From NCBI GenBank assembly GCA_052034115.1, contig JBPOIZ010000013.1, forward strand, positions 1 through 40,248: a stretch of DNA of 40,248 nucleotides, in the 5' to 3' direction. The position numbers and the translations under genes were made by a program. A model generated the notes under the pieces. The model worked only from the letters and a program-made list of their open reading frames with translations, was not told where the DNA came from and made no database searches. Within the stretch, counting starts at the first letter, position 1; each line of letters starts with the position of its first letter. This document shows, piece by piece, positions 16,585 to 24,237 of this stretch. Origin of the DNA: Lutibacillus sp052034115 (GTDB lineage Bacteria; Actinomycetota; Actinomycetes; Actinomycetales; Dermatophilaceae).

Positions 16585-17442
16585 TCAGGAGGGGTCGAGC
16601 GCCGCGCCGACGAAGGTGTCCGGGTCGGGGCCGATCCGCTCACCGCGGTCCAGGGCCGCCACCTGCGCCATGTCGTCATCGGTGAGGCGGAACGACCACA
16701 CGTCGATGTTCTCCACGATCCGCGCCGGGGTCACCGAGCGAGGGATGACGACATACCCCTGCTCGATGTGCCATCGCAGGACCGCTTGGGCCGGGCTGAC
16801 CCCATGCCGCGAGGCGATCTGGACCACCACGGGGTCGGTGAGCAGCCCCTGGGCCCGACGCAGCGGTGACCACGACTCGGTGCGGATCCCGTGCGCGGCG
16901 TGGAAACCGACGAGTTCGCGCTGCTGAAGGCTGGGGTGCAGCTCGATCTGGTTGACGCACGGCACCTGACCGGTCTGCTCGATGAGCCGTTGCAGATGAG
17001 CCGGCTGGAAGTTGCTCACCCCCACCGCCCGCACCCTTCCGGTGTCGCGCAGCTCGATCAGGGCCTGCCATGCCTCGACATACCGGTCGGCGCTCGGCAC
17101 CGGCCAGTGGACCAGATACAGGTCCAGCATCTCCAGGCGCAATCGCGAGAGGGAATCGTCGTAGGCCCGCAGCAGGTCGTCGCGGCGCTGGTGGTTGTTC
17201 CACACCTTGGAGGTGACGAACATCTCCTGTCGGGGCAGCCCTAGGGCAGCCAGTGCGGCGCCGACCCCCGCCTCGTTGCCGTACAGCTCGGCGGTATCGA
17301 TATGCCGGTAGCCCGCCTGCACGGCCGTTTCGACCACCTGTTGAACCTGGGCGTCGGGGACTTGGTAGACGCCCAGTCCTAGCTGCGGAATGGTCACCCC
17401 GTCAGCCAACGGCAGGGCCGGGACAGCGGGCAGGACGCTCAT
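16585..17442 (-). CDS. Aldo/keto reductase
   Basis: A 285-residue NADPH-dependent carbonyl reductase with the TIM-barrel AKR fold. The catalytic tetrad is visible: Asp and Tyr in HIDTAELYGNEAGVG, Lys in MFVTSKVWNN, and His in LDLYLVHWP. VRAVGVSNFQPAHLQRL is AKR signature 2, and VVIPRSVTPARIVENIDVWSFRL is signature 3 and binds the cofactor. It resembles 2,5-diketo-gluconate reductase-like proteins (AKR5); the physiological substrate is unknown. ATG 17442 is 6 nt after TACTCT, so it is probably leaderless. It is divergent from the carboxylase alpha gene. Confidence 0.92.
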   Translation of the reverse strand: MSVLPAVPALPLADGVTIPQLGLGVYQVPDAQVQQVVETAVQAGYRHIDTAELYGNEAGVGAALAALGLPRQEMFVTSKVWNNHQRRDDLLRAYDDSLSRLRLEMLDLYLVHWPVPSADRYVEAWQALIELRDTGRVRAVGVSNFQPAHLQRLIEQTGQVPCVNQIELHPSLQQRELVGFHAAHGIRTESWSPLRRAQGLLTDPVVVQIASRHGVSPAQAVLRWHIEQGYVVIPRSVTPARIVENIDVWSFRLTDDDMAQVAALDRGERIGPDPDTFVGAALDPS

Positions 17443-17448
17443 TTCGCC

Positions 17449-17454
17449 AGAGTA
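17449..17454 (-). promoter_or_regulatory. -10 element TACTCT, leaderless start
   Basis: On the minus strand TACTCT is followed by 6 nt and the aldo/keto reductase ATG. Confidence 0.5.
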
Positions 17455-17533
17455 CGCCGGGGCCGCGCCGGCTCCGCAGGGACGCGAACGTGATCCTGCG
17501 AACCGTGCCCTGCCGCCCTTTGCGAGCACACGC

Positions 17534-17539
17534 TAGGCT
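17534..17539 (+). promoter_or_regulatory. -10 element TAGGCT, leaderless start
   Basis: TAGGCT is followed by 7 nt and the ATG of the carboxylase alpha subunit at 17547. It is the same hexamer as upstream of the beta subunit at 3908. Confidence 0.6.
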
Positions 17540-17546
17540 CCCGAAC

Positions 17547-19319
17547 ATGGCCATCACAAAGGTGCTGATCGCTAACCGCGGAGAGATCGCCGTCCGGATT
17601 GCCCGGGCTTGCGCCGACGCCGGAATCGGGTCGGTCGCGGTGTATGCCGATCCCGACCGCGAGGCGCTCCACGTGCGCGTGGCCGACGAGGCCTACGCAC
17701 TCGGTGGCTCGACCCCCGGCGACAGCTACCTCCTGCAGGACAAGATCATCGACGTCGCCCACCAGGCCGGCGCGGACGCGGTGCATCCGGGCTACGGCTT
17801 CCTGGCCGAGAACGCCGGGTTCGCCCAGAAGGTCATCGACGCTGGCCTGGTCTGGATCGGCCCGGGACCGCAGGCCATCGACTCGCTCGGCGACAAGGTC
17901 AAGGCCCGGCACATCGCTCTGAAGGCCAACGCCCCGCTGGTGCCCGGCACCCCCGACCCCGTCTCCGGTCCGGACGAGGTGGTCGCTTTCGCGACCGAGC
18001 ACGGCCTGCCGGTCGCGATCAAGGCGGCGTATGGCGGTGGCGGTCGTGGCCTCAAGGTCGCGCGAACCATGGAGGAGATCCCCGAGCTGTACGAATCAGC
18101 CGTCCGCGAGGCGGTCACCGCCTTCGGTCGCGGGGAGTGCTTTGTCGAGCGGTTCCTCGACAAACCGCGGCACGTCGAGACCCAGTGCCTGGCCGACCAG
18201 CACGGCAATGTCGTGGTGGTCTCGACTCGTGACTGCTCGCTGCAGCGTCGCAACCAGAAGCTTGTCGAGGAGGCCCCCGCGCCGTTCCTCACGCCGCAGC
18301 AACATGCCGAGATCAAGCGCGCGAGCAAGGCGATCCTGCGCGAGGCGGGCTACGTCGGCGCCGGCACCTGCGAGTTCCTCGTCGGCCAGGACGGGTCGGT
18401 CTCGTTCCTCGAGGTCAACACCCGACTCCAGGTCGAGCACCCGGTGACCGAGGAGGTCACCGGCATCGACCTGGTGCGGCAGATGTTCCGCATCGCCGAT
18501 GGCGCGGCGCTCGACTTCGACGACCCCGAGCCACACGCCCACTCCATCGAGTTCCGCATCAACGGCGAGGACGCCGGACGCGGCTTCCTGCCTGCGCCCG
18601 GGACGGTGAGCAAGATGGTCGTCCCGCATGGACCTGGAGTGCGCTGGGACGCAGGCATCGTCGAAGGTGACACCGTCGCCGGGGCTTTCGACTCGATGAT
18701 CGCCAAGCTCGTCGTCACCGGTCGGGACCGCCACCAGGCACTCGAGCGCTCGCGCCGGGCACTGGCCGAGCTCGTCATCGAGGGAATGCCCACCGTCACG
18801 CCCTTCCATCGTGCGGTCGTCGCCGACCCGGCGTTCGCCCCTGCCGGCGACGAGCCGTTCTCGATCCACACCCGCTGGATCGAGACCGAGTTCGACAACA
18901 CCATCGAGGCGTATGCCGGTGGCCACCCCGACGCCCCGGAGGCCGAGGAGCGCCAGCGCATCACCGTCGAGGTGGGCGGCAAGCGCCTGGAGGTCGTCCT
19001 GCCCGGCGGACTGAGCCTTGGCGGCGGCGGGTCGACCAACGGGCTGAAGAAGAAGGCCCCGCGCCGCGCCGGCAGCGGCAAGGCCGGCGCCGCGGTGTCC
19101 GGCGACGCGGTGACCGCCCCGATGCAGGGCACCATCGTCAAGGTCGCGGTCGAGGAGGGCCAAGAGGTCGCCAGTGGTGAGCTGCTCGTCGTGCTCGAGG
19201 CGATGAAGATGGAGCAGCCGATCACCGCCCACAAGGCCGGCGTGGTCACCGGCCTGAACGCGACCGTGGGCGAGACGGTCAACTCCGGGACGGTTCTGGC
19301 CGAGCTCAAGGACGCCTGA
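17547..19319 (+). CDS. Acyl-CoA carboxylase alpha subunit (biotin carboxylase + biotin carrier)
   Basis: A 590-residue two-domain protein that carboxylates its own biotin with bicarbonate and ATP and hands the carboxyl group to a beta subunit. The biotin carboxylase part (about 1-450) has KVLIANRGEIAVRIARAC, the ATP-grasp glycine loop AAYGGGGRGLKVA, and FLEVNTRLQVEHPVTEEVTGIDLV. A Gly/Lys/Ala-rich linker (about 490-520) leads to the carrier domain, where EAMKM places the biotinylated lysine at about residue 554. It has the size and layout of actinobacterial AccA3-type subunits that serve several beta subunits. It stands alone, so partners are likely the beta subunits at 3908 and 11770. Confidence 0.95.
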   Translation: MAITKVLIANRGEIAVRIARACADAGIGSVAVYADPDREALHVRVADEAYALGGSTPGDSYLLQDKIIDVAHQAGADAVHPGYGFLAENAGFAQKVIDAGLVWIGPGPQAIDSLGDKVKARHIALKANAPLVPGTPDPVSGPDEVVAFATEHGLPVAIKAAYGGGGRGLKVARTMEEIPELYESAVREAVTAFGRGECFVERFLDKPRHVETQCLADQHGNVVVVSTRDCSLQRRNQKLVEEAPAPFLTPQQHAEIKRASKAILREAGYVGAGTCEFLVGQDGSVSFLEVNTRLQVEHPVTEEVTGIDLVRQMFRIADGAALDFDDPEPHAHSIEFRINGEDAGRGFLPAPGTVSKMVVPHGPGVRWDAGIVEGDTVAGAFDSMIAKLVVTGRDRHQALERSRRALAELVIEGMPTVTPFHRAVVADPAFAPAGDEPFSIHTRWIETEFDNTIEAYAGGHPDAPEAEERQRITVEVGGKRLEVVLPGGLSLGGGGSTNGLKKKAPRRAGSGKAGAAVSGDAVTAPMQGTIVKVAVEEGQEVASGELLVVLEAMKMEQPITAHKAGVVTGLNATVGETVNSGTVLAELKDA

Positions 19320-19340
19320 GCCACACGCCCCGCGGGGTGT

Positions 19341-19380
19341 CCGGCGCGGGCCGGCGCGGGCCGGCGCGGGCCGGCGCGGG
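19341..19380. repeat. Four perfect 10-bp tandem repeats CCGGCGCGGG
   Basis: The decamer CCGGCGCGGG occurs four times head to tail, followed by a partial CCGG. It lies in the 88-bp gap between convergent carboxylase alpha and dehydrogenase genes. A short palindrome around CCCCGCGGGG (19328-19337) precedes it and may act in termination. Confidence 0.9.
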
Positions 19381-19407
19381 CCGGTGCCGCCTGCCGACGA
19401 CGGCGGA

Positions 19408-20376
19408 CTACAGGGTGAAGACGACCTTGCCGAAGAGGTCCTCGTGGGCCATCTTGGCGAAACCCTCTGCGGCCCGTTCCAGCGGCAACACCGAATCGAT
19501 GGCCGGTTCGATGCCTTTGGCCACGACGAACGCGGCGAGCCGCTCGAGCTCGGCCCGGCTTCCCATCGTCGAACCGACGACCCGGAGCTGCTTGAAGAAG
19601 ATCTTTGTCAGCTCGGCTCGCGGCGGGGCGTCTCCGGACGTGGCACCCGAGATGACGATCGTGCCGCCCGGGTTGAGCGCATTGACCGAGTGCGACCAGG
19701 TCGCCGCACCGACTGTCTCGAGGACGGCGTCGACGCGGGACGGCAGGCGCTCGCCGCTGGCGAAGGCACGCTCGGCCCCCAGGTCGAGCGCCCGAGCGGC
19801 CTTGGCATCGCTGCGACTGGTCACCCAGACCCGGAGCCCGGCGGCCGCCCCGAGCTGAATCAGGGCAGTCGCCACACCACCCCCGGCGCCTTGGACGAGG
19901 ACCGTGGCCCCAGGCGTCACCCCGGCGTTGGTGAACAGCATGCGGTATGCCGTCAGCCAGGCCGTCGACAGGCACGCGGCGTGCTCCCACGACAGACCCG
20001 CGGGTTTGGGGACCAGGTTCCCGCTCGGAACGGCCACCTGCTCGGCAAGCGTGCCGTCATACACCTCCGAGAGCAGCGAACGACGCGGGTCGAGCGTCTC
20101 GTCGCCGAGCCAACCAGGGCTCGGGACGACCGCGTGGACGATGACCTCACGCCCGGCCTCATCCAGCCCGGCACCGTCGCACCCGAGGATCATCGGCAGT
20201 CGGTCGGCCGGCAGCCCGACACCCTTGAGCGACCACAGGTCGTGGTGGTTGAGCCCGGCCGCCTTGAGGGAGACGACCGACCATCCGGCCGGCGGTTGCG
20301 GATCGGGGCGTTCCCCGACGACCAGTCCGCTGAGCGGATCGCTGCTCGACTGGCTGGCGGCAAAGACGGCGCGCAT
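19408..20376 (-). CDS. Zinc-type alcohol dehydrogenase / quinone oxidoreductase family protein
   Basis: A 322-residue medium-chain dehydrogenase/reductase. The GroES-like N-terminal domain has AAGLNHHDLWSLKGVG and ILGCDGAGLDEAG. The Rossmann domain has GATVLVQGAGGGVATALIQLGAAAGLRVWVTSRS. The structural-zinc four-cysteine lobe is absent, so it falls with the quinone-oxidoreductase-like branch. The substrate is unknown; a crotonyl-CoA or enone reductase role is possible but not supported. ATG 20376 follows TAGGGT by 6 nt (leaderless). It is divergent from sodX. Confidence 0.88.
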   Translation of the reverse strand: MRAVFAASQSSSDPLSGLVVGERPDPQPPAGWSVVSLKAAGLNHHDLWSLKGVGLPADRLPMILGCDGAGLDEAGREVIVHAVVPSPGWLGDETLDPRRSLLSEVYDGTLAEQVAVPSGNLVPKPAGLSWEHAACLSTAWLTAYRMLFTNAGVTPGATVLVQGAGGGVATALIQLGAAAGLRVWVTSRSDAKAARALDLGAERAFASGERLPSRVDAVLETVGAATWSHSVNALNPGGTIVISGATSGDAPPRAELTKIFFKQLRVVGSTMGSRAELERLAAFVVAKGIEPAIDSVLPLERAAEGFAKMAHEDLFGKVVFTL

Positions 20377-20382
20377 GGCACC

Positions 20383-20388
20383 ACCCTA
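20383..20388 (-). promoter_or_regulatory. -10 element TAGGGT, leaderless start
   Basis: On the minus strand TAGGGT is followed by 6 nt and the dehydrogenase ATG. Confidence 0.55.
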
Positions 20389-20460
20389 GGGCTCACCGGC
20401 TCTGCGAGGATTCCGGCGAGGGACACGTCACGACCTGGATCGACGAAGGGCAGGCGAGCA

Positions 20461-20832
20461 GTGACCGGCCAGCGGCTGGGGTGGGCCGTGGTGACCGGCC
20501 GATCGATGGAACCGACGCTGCACGACGGCGATCTGCTGCTCGTGCGGTATGGCGCGCTGCCCCGTCCCGGGCTGGCAGTCGTGCGGCTGCCACCGGGACC
20601 TGACGGTCCGCGGCCGCTGGCCGTCAAGCGGATCACCGGTGCGGCACCGGACGAGCCGGGCCGGTGGTGGGTCGAGCGGGACAACCCTCATGAGGGTGTC
20701 GACTCCTGGCTCGTGGGGAGCCTGGCCAGTCAGGACGTGGTCGCCACGGTGATCCTGCGGATGCCGCCGACGGGGCGCCGCATGCTGTCCCGCCTTCCGG
20801 GCTTTCTTCGGCGGAGGGTAGGTTTGACCTGA
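20461..20832 (+). CDS. sodX: Nickel-type superoxide dismutase maturation protease
   Basis: A 123-residue S26 (signal peptidase-like) protease that trims the SodN propeptide so that its new N-terminal histidine can bind nickel. GRSMEPTL holds the catalytic Ser and PLAVKRITG the general-base Lys. There is no membrane anchor, unlike LepB, as expected for cytoplasmic SodX. The gene lies 26 bp upstream of sodN, which settles the assignment. GTG 20461 is chosen; in-frame GTG codons at 20488 and 20491 would also leave the catalytic core intact, so the exact start is uncertain. Confidence 0.93.
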   Translation: MTGQRLGWAVVTGRSMEPTLHDGDLLLVRYGALPRPGLAVVRLPPGPDGPRPLAVKRITGAAPDEPGRWWVERDNPHEGVDSWLVGSLASQDVVATVILRMPPTGRRMLSRLPGFLRRRVGLT

Positions 20833-20858
20833 TCTCGTCCACCGCAGAAGGGGTTCCC

Positions 20859-21257
20859 ATGTTCACGCTCATCGCCCGACCGGTCTCCGTCAGCGCCCAC
20901 TGCGATCTGCCCTGCGGCGTCTACGACCCGGCGCAGGCCCGCATCGAGGCCCAGTCGGTCAAGGCCATCATGGAGAAGGCCGCCGCCAGCTCCGATGCCG
21001 ACTTCCGGGTCCGCGCAGCGATCATCAAGGAGCAGCGCTCGCACCTGGTCAAGGAGCACCTCTGGGTGCTGTGGACCGACTACTTCAAGGCACCGCACTT
21101 CGAGAAGTACCCGAACCTGCACACCCTGTTCAACGAGGCGACCAAGGCCGCCGGTGCGGCAGGCACCAAGGGTGAGTGGGACGTCACCAAGGCCGACGAG
21201 CTGCTGGCCAAGATCGACGAGATCGCGACGATCTTCTGGGAGACCAAGCAGGCCTGA
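20859..21257 (+). CDS. sodN: Nickel superoxide dismutase
   Basis: A 132-residue precursor of the cytoplasmic Ni-SOD hexamer. A 13-residue propeptide MFTLIARPVSVSA is followed by the nickel hook HCDLPCGVYDPAQARIEA; after processing His1, Cys2 and Cys6 ligate nickel. The rest is the four-helix bundle, including EHLWVLWTDYFKAPHF. AGAAGGGG precedes the ATG. It is cotranscribed with sodX, here in the order sodX-sodN. Nickel control through Nur is known in relatives; no obvious Nur box was found upstream. Confidence 0.97.
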   Translation: MFTLIARPVSVSAHCDLPCGVYDPAQARIEAQSVKAIMEKAAASSDADFRVRAAIIKEQRSHLVKEHLWVLWTDYFKAPHFEKYPNLHTLFNEATKAAGAAGTKGEWDVTKADELLAKIDEIATIFWETKQA

Positions 21258-21281
21258 CCCGGCTGCCCGGAATCGTGTTCG

Positions 21282-21298
21282 GCCGGCACCGAGCCGGC
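21282..21298. terminator. Hairpin between sodN and the convergent HD-domain gene
   Basis: GCCGGC-ACCGA-GCCGGC forms a 6-bp stem with a 5-nt loop in the 42-bp gap between two convergent stop codons. Confidence 0.45.
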
Positions 21299-21299
21299 G

Positions 21300-22649
21300 T
21301 CATCGAGCCGCGGCGCGCTTGTCGCGCCGCCGCTCGAGCACCTCTCGGAGGGCGTCGACCACCCGCGGGTCGTACTCGTAACCCAATCCGAGGTGAATGC
21401 GCTCAATGGCCGCGGCGTGCGGGTCGGGCGCGGAGAGCAGGTTGACGAAGTCGTCATACGCATTGACGACCTTGATGACCCGGCTCGTCAGCGGGATGTC
21501 CTCCCCCAACTCGCGGACCCGGCGGAACGGTGTCGCCTGGTCCAGCAGGGTGGCCGCGACGTCGGGAAGGATGTCGGCGTGCCGCAGGATCGCGGCACCA
21601 TCGGAGCTGATCTGCGCCTGGTCGCTGGGAGCGGCCAGGACGGTGGCCCCCCGCGGGAGTGGCTCGGCGATGGCCACCTGCCCGATGTCGTGCAGCAGCG
21701 CCGCATACTCCACGAGCCGCTGCTCCGCCTCCGACATCCCCAACTCGATCGCGACGGCCACCCCGAGATCGGCCACCCGCTGGGCGTGTCCGGGGGAGGT
21801 GTAGCCGGCGGCCTCGGTCACCCTCGACAGGACCCGGATGGTCTGCAGTTGGGTCTCTCGGACGGCGGCGTGCTGTCCGACGGCGAACAAGGTGAGGAAC
21901 AGCGGGATGAGGAACTGCGGGACGGCGAACAGGCCCATGGGCAAGGCTGCTGCTGCAATGAGGGCACCCGTGGCGCCCAGCGCAGTGTTGAGACCGACCA
22001 GCGCGCGGACCTCGCCGAAGACGCTGGAGCCGATGGGAGCCAGCGTGCGCGCCGCATTGATCGTGCCCATGGTCGAGGCATAGACCATCAGTGTCACGAA
22101 GCCGACGGCCAGCATCGCCAGGGCCGAAGCCCAGGCCAGCTCGGGGTGGCGGGCGAAATACGTGGCAAAGGACCGTCCGCCGGCCAGGGGCAGATCACGG
22201 AAGAGGACGCCGGCTACACCCAAGGAGATGAAGCGCGCGGCGACCTCATCGATACGCACCGCGTGTCCGCGCAGGATGAGGATGAGAACACCGACGCCCA
22301 TGGCCGCACCGCCGATCGCGGCGACCTCCCGGCCGTTGTAGACGACGGGGTTGCCCAACGGCACTGCGGTGTAGAAGGCAAACGCATAGGAACAGGCGAC
22401 CGACATCGGAGCCGCCTCCCGTTCGCCGACCAACCGCACGCGGGCGACCTCGCCGATGGTCACCGAGACGAAGGCGACGACGAAGACCGTCCGGTTCTGC
22501 GGCAGGGTGAGCCACGGGCCGAAGCAGGTCGGGATGAGCGTGGCCAGCCAGGATATCGCTGCGAGCATGAGGTACGCCGCGGGGACGTCCACCCGCCGGA
22601 AGACCCAGCCGGACCACGCACCGATGACCTGAGTCGGTGCGGTGCTCAT
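21300..22649 (-). CDS. Membrane HD-domain protein with degenerate HD-GYP features
   Basis: A 449-residue protein. About 260 N-terminal residues form seven or eight hydrophobic segments, a membrane sensor of unknown type. The C-terminal cytoplasmic HD domain has GHAQRVADL and ALLHDIGQVAI, the first His and the HD pair. The region where HD-GYP enzymes have HHE..DG.GYP reads LPDVAATLLDQATPFRR, so the distal histidines and the GYP motif are missing, although VVNAYDDF retains a late Asp. It is probably a signalling or scaffolding partner rather than a competent c-di-GMP phosphodiesterase. Its ATG overlaps the stop of the full HD-GYP gene by 4 nt (ATGA), indicating translational coupling. Confidence 0.88.
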   Translation of the reverse strand: MSTAPTQVIGAWSGWVFRRVDVPAAYLMLAAISWLATLIPTCFGPWLTLPQNRTVFVVAFVSVTIGEVARVRLVGEREAAPMSVACSYAFAFYTAVPLGNPVVYNGREVAAIGGAAMGVGVLILILRGHAVRIDEVAARFISLGVAGVLFRDLPLAGGRSFATYFARHPELAWASALAMLAVGFVTLMVYASTMGTINAARTLAPIGSSVFGEVRALVGLNTALGATGALIAAAALPMGLFAVPQFLIPLFLTLFAVGQHAAVRETQLQTIRVLSRVTEAAGYTSPGHAQRVADLGVAVAIELGMSEAEQRLVEYAALLHDIGQVAIAEPLPRGATVLAAPSDQAQISSDGAAILRHADILPDVAATLLDQATPFRRVRELGEDIPLTSRVIKVVNAYDDFVNLLSAPDPHAAAIERIHLGLGYEYDPRVVDALREVLERRRDKRAAAR

Positions 22650-24079
22650 CGCTGGTCCTCAGCGGGTGTCGGCGAGTCGGATCCCGCGCCGAGCCGGTGC
22701 ACTGCGAGGTCGGTCTCGACCCGCGGGTCGTCGTGCTCGACGAAGCGGCCCAGATCGGGCTCCGCCGCGCCGTGGCCCTCGGGCGGCCAGACCCGCCCGT
22801 CGAGCACCCGGGTGAGCGAATCGACGACGATCGGGTCCAGATGAGTGCCCGCCCGATGGCCCAGCAGGGTCAGCGCCTCGGGAACGCTCAGCCTGTCCAG
22901 GCCGAACCTCGTGGCCGTCACCGCGTCGAAGGCGTCCGCCACCGCGATGACCCGGGCGGCCAACGGAATACGATCACCGGCCAGACCGTCGGGATGGCCC
23001 TTGCCGTCGTACCGCTCGTGGTGATGCCGAATCCCCTCGGCGGCCGCCGCAAGGAAGTCGATGCCCTCGATGAGCCGTTCACCAGCCTCGGTATGCCGAT
23101 CGAGGATCTCTCGGTCCTGGCCCGTCGGGATGTCGAGGGGCCACAACAGGTGTGGCGGAAGGACCAGGCGGCCGATGTCGTGGAGCCTGGCAGCCTGCTC
23201 CAGGGATGCCTTCTGCGGCGCAGGAAAGCCCAGGTCGTCGGCGATCCAGCCGGCGAGGAGACAGACTCGCTCACCGTGCCCCGCGCAGGTAGGGTCCTTC
23301 GCCTCCAGCGCGGCCAGGAGGGCGTTGACGGTTCGTTCGTGGGTGCGGACCTCCTCCTCGTACTGCACCAGGACCCAGCGCGCGACGAACAGCGGCGCCG
23401 CGATGAGGAGGGCAGATACCGGGCCGAGACCCGCCGGCAGCCACAGGACCGCGAGCAGGAAGCCGACGACGCCATACCCGATGTAGGCCGGACCGGAGGT
23501 GCGCAGGAGGCCGACGGCGAACGGGACGGCGGGCACCCGTTGGGAGGCGCTGACGATCGCGGCGAGCAGGGCGGCATTGACGAGGGCCTGGACGACGTCG
23601 GCGACGATGAGCGGGAAGCCGACGAGGAGCAGCAAGGGAAGGACACCGTCGAGGTGCATCATGGCGGTTGCACCAGCTCCACCCACAGCCTTGTAGGCCA
23701 GACCGGCCGAGACGGTCATGGTGAACCACATGGTGGAGTTGAACAGGTAGGCGCGACGGGGCATCTTCGCCCGCTCGCCCGCGTACGCCGCAACCGCCAC
23801 GATGCCCGCACCCAGCGGACCGACGATGACGATGGCCGCGAGCAGGACGATGTGGAGGAACGAATAGACGATGTCGCCGCGCCGTGCCGGAACACCTACC
23901 GCCCAGCTGCTGACCCCCAACAGGGTCAGCACCCCCAGCGCCACCCAGTTGTGGCTCAGCGAGGTCAACCACCAGGCGAGGAAGCCGACGCCGAGCGCAA
24001 GCAGGCAACTCGTCGCGATGACCACGATCACGGGGTCCGGCCGGCGCCATCGCGCCGATGGCCCCGCGATCGTCGTCAT
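22646..24079 (-). CDS. Membrane HD-GYP-type putative cyclic-dinucleotide phosphodiesterase
   Basis: A 477-residue protein with about 230 N-terminal residues of membrane segments, then a full HD-GYP-like domain. Visible are GHGERVCLLAGWIA, ARLHDIGRLVLPPHLL, DRHTEAGERLIEG, and IRHHHERYDGKGHPDGLAGDRIPLAARVIAVADAFDAVTA. The metal His and Asp ligands are all present; only the name-giving GYP is GHP. The family degrades c-di-GMP or related dinucleotides; activity here is inferred. ATG 24079 follows TAGCGT by 6 nt. It heads a two-gene operon and lies 65 bp downstream of the micro-ORF pair on the same strand. The tail is acidic and about 60 residues long. Confidence 0.9.
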   Translation of the reverse strand: MTTIAGPSARWRRPDPVIVVIATSCLLALGVGFLAWWLTSLSHNWVALGVLTLLGVSSWAVGVPARRGDIVYSFLHIVLLAAIVIVGPLGAGIVAVAAYAGERAKMPRRAYLFNSTMWFTMTVSAGLAYKAVGGAGATAMMHLDGVLPLLLLVGFPLIVADVVQALVNAALLAAIVSASQRVPAVPFAVGLLRTSGPAYIGYGVVGFLLAVLWLPAGLGPVSALLIAAPLFVARWVLVQYEEEVRTHERTVNALLAALEAKDPTCAGHGERVCLLAGWIADDLGFPAPQKASLEQAARLHDIGRLVLPPHLLWPLDIPTGQDREILDRHTEAGERLIEGIDFLAAAAEGIRHHHERYDGKGHPDGLAGDRIPLAARVIAVADAFDAVTATRFGLDRLSVPEALTLLGHRAGTHLDPIVVDSLTRVLDGRVWPPEGHGAAEPDLGRFVEHDDPRVETDLAVHRLGAGSDSPTPAEDQR

Positions 24080-24085
24080 GAGGTA

Positions 24086-24091
24086 ACGCTA
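24086..24091 (-). promoter_or_regulatory. -10 element TAGCGT, leaderless start
   Basis: On the minus strand TAGCGT is followed by 6 nt and the HD-GYP ATG, so this operon can be transcribed independently of the micro-ORFs upstream. Confidence 0.5.
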
Positions 24092-24144
24092 GCCCGGCTC
24101 AGCGCCGGGCGTGGGTCGACCTGGGTGCGGTCGACCCCAGCGGC

Positions 24145-24237
24145 TCAGCGACCCGTCCAGCCCCAGGCCTTGCCGGTCCAGCCCCAGGCCTTGCCGGTGG
24201 CGGGGGTGCGGGGGGTGGTAGCGGTGGTGGTGTTCAC
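24145..24237 (-). CDS. Micro-ORF 2: 30-residue Trp/Gly peptide with tandem TGKAWGW repeat
   Basis: I do not recognise this gene. It encodes 30 residues: a Thr/Pro/Ala-rich head starting (V/M)NTTTATTPRTPA, then TGKAWGWTGKAWGWTGR at the C-terminus. AAGGAG sits 6 nt before the GTG start at 24237. The GTG overlaps the stop of micro-ORF 1 by 4 nt (GTGA), as in coupled operons. No hydrophobic signal is present. The WxW/TG repeat recalls W-[ST]-G-x-[SA]-W repeats I have seen in some actinobacterial proteins, from memory only. The repeated segment could be a modified-peptide core, a protein-binding tag or a Trp-rich leader peptide. Too short for ordinary gene callers; coding status rests on SD, overlap and composition. 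Confidence 0.6.
   Translation of the reverse strand: MNTTTATTPRTPATGKAWGWTGKAWGWTGR
24157..24198. repeat. Perfect 21-bp tandem duplication inside micro-ORF 2
   Basis: Positions 24157-24177 and 24178-24198 are identical over 21 bp. The unit is in frame and encodes TGKAWGW, so copy number can change without breaking the peptide. Confidence 0.95.

Noticed and set aside
19341..19380. CRISPR-like array
   Set aside because: Direct tandem decamers without spacers and without cas genes.
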